Assembly: GCA_002493005.1 (NCBI GenBank)
Contig: DKXL01000032.1
Location: 1-11,835 of the forward strand
Source: Ruminococcaceae bacterium UBA7127
GTDB lineage: Bacteria > Bacillota > Clostridia > Oscillospirales > Acutalibacteraceae
Reading direction: 5' to 3'
Length of the DNA stretch: 11,835 bases
The translations under genes and the position numbers were made by a program. Shown here in pieces: positions 1 through 6,392 of this stretch (positions are counted from its first letter, which is position 1; every line of letters begins with the position of its first letter). The notes under the pieces are model-generated. The model ran no database searches. It saw only the letters and a list, made by a program, of their open reading frames with translations, and was not told the origin of the DNA.

Positions 1-3000
1 AGGCTTAAAGTATATTGTCTTACCCGATTTAGATATTGTTGCAGATACTGTGATATCAGAATTACCAAGCGTATGGGTCGCAGGGTTAGTAGTATAAGAT
101 GACGAACCTGCTGTGAACTTAGTAAACGAGTAACCGCTTGTAATGCTTGCAGCATTAAGCGTAAGGACTGTGCCTTCATAAACCTGAGCATTGCTGCCCT
201 CGCTGATTGTATGCGACACATTATCACCAGTTTTGTAAGTAACTGTAACAACAGCGTTGCTTACCGTGCTTACCGTTACCTTATTCTGTATTGAGTCGGT
301 TGACCAACCTGTATCTGTTCCAGACTGGCCACCCTTGTAATAACCATCTGAGCGAATGTTAAGATTGCCAGTTTGGTTATCACTACTTCCATTACTAAAT
401 ATAATATTATCATATTTTGGATTATATTTGTAAGACCATACATTACCGCCCAAATGAGTCATTGGCTGACCAGGGAATACACCATTATCTTCACTGGTAC
501 CTTCTTTCCAACAGTAAGCATACGGACTGGTCCAGCCTGATGATGTGCTACAGAAATATACTGTTCTCAGAGTTTCTGCCTTAAATCTTGCGTAATAGTC
601 GATATTGCCGCTTACATTCGTAGCTGTATACTCCGCATTAGAACTTACCAAAGTGCCTCCTGTTGCGGCTGTATACCAGCCCTCAAACTCGTAACCATTG
701 TTAGCCTGAGCATTAAATGTAACTGAACTACCCTTAATAACGTCGGTTTGAGAGGTGGTAGTGCTCCAAGAATTTGAACCTACCTTAACCTGACCGTTTG
801 AACCGGCGTGAGCTGTAGCCTTGTATTTTATAGGTGTGAATTTTGCGTAAATATCACGGGCACTTTTGACAGTAAGAGTGATATCCTTACCGCCGTTAGT
901 TAATGCGACATCCGTGTCAGTAGCCGTTAACTTTGATGTGCAAGCTGAATTACTGTACCAGCCGTCAAATGTAGCATTGGATGTATTGTTTGCTTTGAAA
1001 GTAACTGTAGCTCCGTGCTTAATATCGGTTGCTGTTACATAGCTTGAAGCAGTTTGAGGAGTACCTCCTACAACTCTACACACATCACCATAGGTTGCAC
1101 TGTCATTTGTACCGTTTGAAACAGCATGAGCTGTAACATTATAGGTTTTCAGCTCAAACTTTGCATAAAGCTTTTTATTAGCTTGAATATTATTAACAGT
1201 ATACGGATTGCTTGTTGATTCTCTGTTTGCGCTTGTGCATGCTTCGTCGGTATACCAGCCGACAAACTTGTAACCGTCACTATCCTTTGCGTATGCCCTA
1301 AAGGTTGCATCTCCGTCGTAATTGACAGTAACTTTAATATAAGCCTTAGAGTTAGCCTGAGAATCATTGTTAATTGTTACTGTGCCACCCTTGTCGCCTG
1401 TACCAAGCGAAGATGAATCTAAAATCTCATACTTTGACTGAGCTTCAATATCAAACTTTTTGATTGCAAATTTTGCAAACAGTAACACATTATTTTTAAC
1501 ATTTGAAAGATTAACAGTTGCGCGAGTAGCGTCATAAACAGGTGAAGCATCATCTGCATTATTAAACCAACCCAAGAAGTTGTGGCTTGATTTAGCAGTC
1601 GCTACAATCGTAGCATTATCACCATCAAACACATAAGCCTCAGCCTTTGCAACAGCTCCGGTTTTGCCCTGTATCTGAACAGTACCGCCTGTTGTGCTTT
1701 CGGTTGTATCATCGTCTGCCAAAGAATAAAGAGTAATTTTATACTGACGCTTAAACTTTGCATAATATGTAACAGTCGTCTCGCTGTTGGGGGCAGTTAC
1801 CGTGATGCTTGAGCCGGAGCCGGCGCTCTTTGTACAAGCCGGATCGGTATACCATCCAACAAAACCGTAAGTATCATTATCGGGCAGATTTTCTGCTTTA
1901 ATAGTAACTTGAGTACCCTGTGTAACCTTAACCTCTGTTGCACCTGTTAAACCGCCTGTAACACTGACTTTGCCCATATTTTCGCAACCGCTTGCCAAGG
2001 CTACCTTAACCGTTGCAGGAGGAACCCAATAACCAGTATTATTTGAGGTTATAACATATCTTGAAATAGTAGAAGTTATATTACGCTTTACTGCATTGTA
2101 TGTATAGTTTTTTGGCGTTCTTGTAAATGTAAACTGCACGCTCTGTGACGTTGTCGCATCATTTGGTATGTACGCACGCCAAACCTCATAGGCACTTGAA
2201 TTATCATATGCCATTTCAACAGAATTGCCTGAACCGCCGTTAGTCTTAAGCGTTATCTTGGTAGTATCAGAAATAGATGTTGGCTTCGGAAGAGCTGAAA
2301 TGTATTCAGAATTAAGTTGAATTTCTGCAAGACCATGCCATGTGCCAAATCCTGTTTTAGTTGAAGAATTGGCAAAATGACCATATGCTTTATAATCCGG
2401 AGTAGAAGCACTCTCAGAAGATGTCAAATTTCCAAAGCTTTCAGTCCACTTACAGTTATAATTTGACATTACCTGCGCACTTGTAACAGAACTATCGCAG
2501 TTGTAAAATTCAACATTACCCTTAGTCTCTGTTACGGACTTATTCTCAACATAACCAACCCACTGATTGCCGTTTACGCTTGATTTTTCCATTTTGATAA
2601 GTTCATTTCTTGACACATCACGCATCCACATTTGCGTTCCATCGTTACTTGCCCAGCTGATATCGCTGCCGGCAAGTGAAGTGTTAAAACGTGTGGTATA
2701 GTCAGTAAATCGAACCTCTCTGGCTGAGGAAGTGTGAGGAATGAGCTTTAAGTCTCCGATTGTGACTTCGGCTTCTTTGGCTTTATCCGGATCCTGAAGC
2801 CAAACTGTGACTGTTATAGTTTTGGTTTGACTTTTATTAAGTGTGAATACAAAGTGTTCGTTTTTTGCTGCTGTATCTCCCGCATAGTCACTGAACGGAA
2901 GAACGGTTGTAGGATAGTTTGTTCCGTTTATGCGTATATTTTCCGTAGCTGATGCATTTGAAAATACTTTGGTAGAAGAAGTACCGTCACTAACAGCAAC

Positions 3001-3501
3001 TCTAATTGAATTATCATTTACAGTTGTTCCGTTGATTTTAATTTCGGGTACTTTATCAAAAATCAGCTTGGTTTCGGTGTCTTTAGCAGTTACCTTAAAG
3101 TTAAAGCTGATATAATTAGTGTTTTTATCGCTTATTCCGCCCTGTCTAAGACCGGTTACAGAACCGTTTGTTGAAGCAACTCTCGGAAAGAAAATGCTGC
3201 TTCCGTTTGAACTGGTGGCAGATGCAAGGTGCATATTGCCCGATGCTCTGTAGTATCTTGAAAGATCAATAACACCGGCATTATTGCTGTTTAATTCAGC
3301 GTTTGTATAGACATATGAATCTATTTTCTGAGGACCATCGCTCTCAATAATTATTGTTGATGCAGTTTCAACCCATGCATATGTTGATACCGCCATGATT
3401 GCAATAATCTCAATAAGTGCCACAACGGAAAGTAAGAAGTTTTTGCGTGATTTTTTTCTAAAATTAAACTGCTTCTTGAGAAGCTCAAGCTTTCTTTTCA
3501 T
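1..3501 (-). CDS. Large SipW-dependent surface protein with bacterial repeats and a CBM26-like starch-binding domain (3' end outside window)
   Basis: The frame stays open from an ATG at 3501 to the window edge, giving 1167 residues with no stop. The start has a near-perfect SD (AGGAGG) at the usual distance. Residues 1-21 are basic, 22-43 form a membrane segment ending in STYAWVETAS, the hallmark of SipW-dependent signal peptides. Residues 48-260 are the exported-protein domain shared with the two upstream genes: SIFFPR, YISFNF, IRVAVSD and VTVWLQDPD (232-240). Residues about 283-490 hold two modules similar to one in the neighbouring 596-residue protein. Residues 508-975 are five surface repeats with F-x-GWY/F and AKF/ARF motifs. 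Residues 979-1061 look like a CBM26 starch-binding domain, then a degenerate repeat (1071-1160), then TIYFKP at the edge, possibly a second CBM26. It is last in the operon within view. Probable role: cell-surface adhesion to alpha-glucan or another glycan. The anchoring method is not visible because the C-terminus is missing. Confidence 0.9.
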   Translation of the reverse strand, partial: MKRKLELLKKQFNFRKKSRKNFLLSVVALIEIIAIMAVSTYAWVETASTIIIESDGPQKIDSYVYTNAELNSNNAGVIDLSRYYRASGNMHLASATSSNGSSIFFPRVASTNGSVTGLRQGGISDKNTNYISFNFKVTAKDTETKLIFDKVPEIKINGTTVNDNSIRVAVSDGTSSTKVFSNASATENIRINGTNYPTTVLPFSDYAGDTAAKNEHFVFTLNKSQTKTITVTVWLQDPDKAKEAEVTIGDLKLIPHTSSAREVRFTDYTTRFNTSLAGSDISWASNDGTQMWMRDVSRNELIKMEKSSVNGNQWVGYVENKSVTETKGNVEFYNCDSSVTSAQVMSNYNCKWTESFGNLTSSESASTPDYKAYGHFANSSTKTGFGTWHGLAEIQLNSEYISALPKPTSISDTTKITLKTNGGSGNSVEMAYDNSSAYEVWRAYIPNDATTSQSVQFTFTRTPKNYTYNAVKRNITSTISRYVITSNNTGYWVPPATVKVALASGCENMGKVSVTGGLTGATEVKVTQGTQVTIKAENLPDNDTYGFVGWYTDPACTKSAGSGSSITVTAPNSETTVTYYAKFKRQYKITLYSLADDDTTESTTGGTVQIQGKTGAVAKAEAYVFDGDNATIVATAKSSHNFLGWFNNADDASPVYDATRATVNLSNVKNNVLLFAKFAIKKFDIEAQSKYEILDSSSLGTGDKGGTVTINNDSQANSKAYIKVTVNYDGDATFRAYAKDSDGYKFVGWYTDEACTSANRESTSNPYTVNNIQANKKLYAKFELKTYNVTAHAVSNGTNDSATYGDVCRVVGGTPQTASSYVTATDIKHGATVTFKANNTSNATFDGWYSNSACTSKLTATDTDVALTNGGKDITLTVKSARDIYAKFTPIKYKATAHAGSNGQVKVGSNSWSTTTSQTDVIKGSSVTFNAQANNGYEFEGWYTAATGGTLVSSNAEYTATNVSGNIDYYARFKAETLRTVYFCSTSSGWTSPYAYCWKEGTSEDNGVFPGQPMTHLGGNVWSYKYNPKYDNIIFSNGSSDNQTGNLNIRSDGYYKGGQSGTDTGWSTDSIQNKVTVSTVSNAVVTVTYKTGDNVSHTISEGSNAQVYEGTVLTLNAASITSGYSFTKFTAGSSSYTTNPATHTLGNSDITVSATISKSGKTIYFKP
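319..567 (-). other. CBM26-like starch-binding module encoded within the large surface protein
   Basis: Residues about 979-1061 of the large surface protein follow the pattern of starch-binding module family 26: TVYFCSTSSGW, then AYCW, then FPGQPMTHLGGNVWSY, then NIIFSNGSSDNQTGNL and DGYY. The aromatic residues (Y and W of AYCW, W of SGW) and the NNG/QT strand are the parts that bind alpha-glucan in known members. This family is found in amylases and starch-adhesion proteins of Firmicutes. No catalytic glycosidase domain is visible in this window, so a binding rather than hydrolytic role is inferred. The match is by pattern recognition only. Confidence 0.7.
577..1980 (-). repeat. Five tandem bacterial surface repeats (InlB B-repeat / Flg_new-like) encoded within the large surface protein
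   Basis: Five divergent repeats of about 80-105 residues each are visible in the protein: approximate nucleotide blocks 1741-1980, 1441-1740, 1141-1440, 823-1140 and 577-822. Each has a GW[YF] core (FVGWYTDPACT, FLGWFNN, FVGWYTDEACT, FDGWYSNSACT, FEGWYTAAT) and ends in an AKF or ARF strand (YYAKF, LFAKF, LYAKF, IYAKF, YYARF). Three share a Cys after GWYxxxA. This beta-grasp-like repeat commonly acts as a spacer or stalk in Firmicute surface proteins. The copies are divergent at DNA level, so this is an old protein repeat and not a recent tandem duplication. Confidence 0.8.
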
Positions 3502-3505
3502 TATG

Positions 3506-3516
3506 ACACCTCCTTT
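3506..3516 (-). promoter_or_regulatory. Strong Shine-Dalgarno of the large surface protein gene
   Basis: The minus strand reads AAAGGAGGTGT just before the ATG at 3501. It is the strongest ribosome binding site in the window and lies in the short gap after the preceding gene's stop at 3525. It fixes the start of a gene that has no stop codon in the window. Confidence 0.85.
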
Positions 3517-3524
3517 TTAATAAT

Positions 3525-5315
3525 TTAGTTTGGAACAATGGTATCGTCATTAGCCACCGTAAAGCTATAGTTATATTGTGTAACAATCGACTGCGGATTC
3601 TTTAGAGCAAGATGATTGGTAAATACACCGGATGAGTTTTTCAAACCTATGCTCCTAATGCGTCTGCCAATCTCAAGCTGTCCGCTGAATGTGCAACGAT
3701 TATAATTGCCGTCAACATCCATTTGTACGGAATCGCCTGTAGTAAACTCTACCCAAATAGTATATCCGTTTCTCAGGTTGTTGCTTATCCAGTTCTTGCT
3801 GTCGGGAATATCAAGGTAAATACCAATCTGTACCGTACTTCCCTGCTGTGGGCTTGTTGACGGCTGTGTCGGATCGTTGCCTTCGCTGTTAAGACCCAGT
3901 CCGGCTACTGTAGCGTCCCAAAAGCCTATGCAAGGCGATAAACGTTTTTTATCTAACGCAGGATCGTCATCTTTAACAAGACCGTATCCGTTACCGGCAC
4001 GAGCTGTATATACAAGTGAACTGCCACGTGAGTCTTCTAGATAATTAGTTTGAGTTCTTCCAAATACTTTCGTCAACCAGGTTTTTGCATCACCAGATAA
4101 CTGTTTTTCGTAATTAGTTTCGCTGGTAGGTACTCCATTGATTTCATATTTTTTATTACCATTTTCCCAAGTGTGCCAAGAGTTAAAGATCGTTTCATTT
4201 TTTACGGAGAAACGATAAAAGGAAATGTTGGTCTTTATATCCTTAGGAAGCATTGCTACCCATGTTGGATACTCAGTTCCTGAAAGTTTATCCATTACGA
4301 CTGTTTTTGTTGCTTTGTCTCTGTCCTGATATGCCATAGTAACAATACATTTGTCGCCGCCAATCCAACTCTTAACATTATTCTTACCTGGATCATCGTC
4401 ACCGCTGGTTTTGTCTACGAACTGAACAGGTACCATCTCGGAATAATTACTCTCAAGAACAACCTCAACAGAAATTGTAGCGTCTGCATAACGATCCCAG
4501 TTCTCACCTGTTCCTTCAAGCCAAGCAACCATTGTAAGGTCGATTGAATCACTGTGAGAAATTTGGAAAAGCGGTTCTGAGTTAAAAGAGAAGATATAGT
4601 CAGAGAACGATCTATTATCTGTGTGCTGAACAGATGCCGTACCATTAGCATCTATATAACTTACGGCGTCATAGTTGTCAACGTGCTGCTTAATGATTGC
4701 AGTAGGGTCAAAAACACGAGGGGTATCCTCGCTGTCTTCAATAAAGGCTACACGAACCGGACACTTTTCATGATGAAGTTGTGTATCATATATTCCATCA
4801 TCATCTCTATCAGCAAGATGTGTTGTGCCGTCGAAAACTTCTTCAAAGCCATTACCTTTAACAGTGATATTATAGCTTTTTATGTAAATATTTGTAGGGT
4901 CTGTTACACCTACAAGAGTAATATTTTTGCTCGCATAATGAATATTTTTATCACCGGCATTGCCTTCACGAAAGGCAAGATCGTTAGTGTTTGAACCGTC
5001 TAATCCTGAAACCGGGAAAAACATATTTCTGCCGTCAACACTTGATGCTTCGGTAAGCTTAAAATCGTCAATAATGATTTTATTTGTTATAGATTCACCG
5101 TCGTTAATACTCAAACCGGTGGAAGATTCCATTCTCAACAAATCAGTAAAAAGAGACGCTGAGTTCTTTACTGTAAGCCAAGCAAAGGTTGATGTCATAG
5201 TAAGTACGCACACTAAAAAAAGTGAAACATATGTTGTCATCATTCTTTTTCTGCTTATTATCCGTCTTTCAGAACATCCGAAAAGGAATTTACGCAAAAA
5301 ATTATTCGATTTCAT
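3525..5315 (-). CDS. SipW-dependent exported protein, 596 aa, with a TSP3-like calcium loop
   Basis: The chosen start is the ATG at 5315, with AGGGAAG eight bases upstream; an in-frame GTG at 5324 overlaps that SD and is unlikely. Residues 1-26 are strongly basic, 27-46 form a membrane segment ending in TSTFAWLTVKNSA, a SipW-type signal. The exported domain shares motifs with its neighbours: MFFPVSGLDGS (about 98), DKNIHY, PVRVAF (about 187-191) and MVAWLEGTGENW (about 262-273). Residues 169-177 (DRDDDGIYD) match the calcium-binding DxDxDGxxD loop of thrombospondin type 3 and similar repeats. Residues about 310-450 resemble a beta module also found twice in the large surface protein (MAY, then WVAMLPKD, then SFYRF, NSWHTW and YTARAGNG). 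A Pro/Ser/Gln-rich linker near 480-492 leads to a last beta-rich domain. There is no LPxTG sorting signal, so it may be secreted or built into a fibre. It lies 21 bases after one exported-protein gene and 23 before the next. Exact function unknown. Confidence 0.9.
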   Translation of the reverse strand: MKSNNFLRKFLFGCSERRIISRKRMMTTYVSLFLVCVLTMTSTFAWLTVKNSASLFTDLLRMESSTGLSINDGESITNKIIIDDFKLTEASSVDGRNMFFPVSGLDGSNTNDLAFREGNAGDKNIHYASKNITLVGVTDPTNIYIKSYNITVKGNGFEEVFDGTTHLADRDDDGIYDTQLHHEKCPVRVAFIEDSEDTPRVFDPTAIIKQHVDNYDAVSYIDANGTASVQHTDNRSFSDYIFSFNSEPLFQISHSDSIDLTMVAWLEGTGENWDRYADATISVEVVLESNYSEMVPVQFVDKTSGDDDPGKNNVKSWIGGDKCIVTMAYQDRDKATKTVVMDKLSGTEYPTWVAMLPKDIKTNISFYRFSVKNETIFNSWHTWENGNKKYEINGVPTSETNYEKQLSGDAKTWLTKVFGRTQTNYLEDSRGSSLVYTARAGNGYGLVKDDDPALDKKRLSPCIGFWDATVAGLGLNSEGNDPTQPSTSPQQGSTVQIGIYLDIPDSKNWISNNLRNGYTIWVEFTTGDSVQMDVDGNYNRCTFSGQLEIGRRIRSIGLKNSSGVFTNHLALKNPQSIVTQYNYSFTVANDDTIVPN

Positions 5316-5336
5316 ATGTATCACTTCCCTGAATTG

Positions 5337-6371
5337 TTATGATGCTGTGCCTGTAAAATTCAATTTCATCGTGAATTCGCCGCCCACAAGCGCAAGCTTG
5401 GCTTCGGGATCTTCACCCTCAATCCACATATTGCAAGTTACAAGACCGTAGTAATAATTATCGGATTCTTTTTCTTCAAGCTTTGTAAGAGCCACATTTT
5501 TGCCTAAAACGTAGCTGCCGTTTGATGCCTTGGTTGAAGCAGTTACACCTTCAGTCGGATCATCATTTTGACTAATAACAGTCGGATTATCGTCAGGCTG
5601 CTTTGAATCGTTTACTCCGTAATACTGGTGATTAAACGAATCTCCCGAAGTAAGCCCCGTAAGCATTGTAAATGTATGTCCGCCGCCTTCGTTCGCAGTT
5701 GTTTCAAGCTTTAGTTCCGGATGCGGAATCCAAAGCACCTTACGTGCATTAGATTTATCTACTACAGAAAATCTAGCAGCGCCTACAATACAGTCACGTG
5801 AATAATCGCCGTAAGTACTCTTGTTTGTTGCAGGAGAACCTGTCAAATATGTAGAATGCGGAACAAATGATGAATTGTTTTCAAGTCGAACAGTCTGCGA
5901 TGATTTTGAGCGAATATAAAGGTCAAAGCTCAAATAGTGAACCTGCTGAACAGCCTCGTTCCAGGTTACTCGATTGCCATCCGTATCTGTGATAACAGGA
6001 GAAGCAATACCATCAGTCTGTTTAAGCGCCGGACGATAAAAAGTTATACCGTTACTCGTAATCTCAGTAAGAGAAAGTGTATCAAGAATACTTGCCGGTT
6101 CGCCTTCTTCGCTTTTTCTAAGCTCAATTGTATCCTTATAGGTCAATTTCGTAATATCAGACACTGTATCACCATGAGGCACAACTGCAATTTCAATGCC
6201 CTCTGCTGTCGCGCATTGAACATTGATGCCGTCTGCGCTTGCCGTAGCACCATTTGTAAACCATGCCCACATACTGACAAAAGTCACAGCTATAAGAACT
6301 AACAGAACTATTAAATTTTTAGCAATCATTCTGCCCGTTCTACGATTGGGCGGTACAGTCTTTTTCATCAT
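5337..6371 (-). CDS. SipW-dependent exported protein, 344 aa, TasA/camelysin-like architecture
   Basis: The gene starts at one of two adjacent ATG codons (6371 or 6368); a GAGG lies 5 or 8 bases upstream, so the second ATG is equally possible. Residues 1-17 are basic (KK, RR), 18-38 form a membrane segment, and MWAWFTNGATASADGI (34-49) is a textbook SipW-dependent cleavage region. Later motifs are FYRPALK (111-117), VHYLSFDLYIRS (144-155), GAARFSVVD (197-205) and NMWIEGEDPEAK (314-325) close to the C-terminus. The last one, a VWxEGxD-type strand near the end, is typical of this group of exported Firmicute proteins. This is the smallest of the three exported proteins in the operon and has little beyond the core domain, so it may be the main structural subunit, with the larger two as decorated versions. 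That is inference. No sorting signal is seen. It begins 21 bases after the coiled-coil gene. Confidence 0.9.
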   Translation of the reverse strand: MMKKTVPPNRRTGRMIAKNLIVLLVLIAVTFVSMWAWFTNGATASADGINVQCATAEGIEIAVVPHGDTVSDITKLTYKDTIELRKSEEGEPASILDTLSLTEITSNGITFYRPALKQTDGIASPVITDTDGNRVTWNEAVQQVHYLSFDLYIRSKSSQTVRLENNSSFVPHSTYLTGSPATNKSTYGDYSRDCIVGAARFSVVDKSNARKVLWIPHPELKLETTANEGGGHTFTMLTGLTSGDSFNHQYYGVNDSKQPDDNPTVISQNDDPTEGVTASTKASNGSYVLGKNVALTKLEEKESDNYYYGLVTCNMWIEGEDPEAKLALVGGEFTMKLNFTGTAS

Positions 6372-6392
6372 ATCTGCCTCTTACAAACTATT

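Noticed and set aside
1149..1367. Short minus-strand frame of 72 codons
   Set aside because: It lies in another frame inside the large surface protein, whose frame is open throughout and encodes clear repeats.
577..1980. CRISPR array or recent DNA tandem repeat in the large gene
   Set aside because: The repeats are conserved only at protein level, differ in length and have no fixed direct-repeat unit.
4960..5451. Open frame of 163 codons on the plus strand
   Set aside because: It spans the junction of two well-supported minus-strand genes with SD sites and signal anchors; its product has no recognisable feature.
3525..6371. LPxTG-type cell-wall anchor in the 344-aa and 596-aa proteins
   Set aside because: Their C-termini lack the motif, the hydrophobic segment and the basic tail, so sortase anchoring is not supported.
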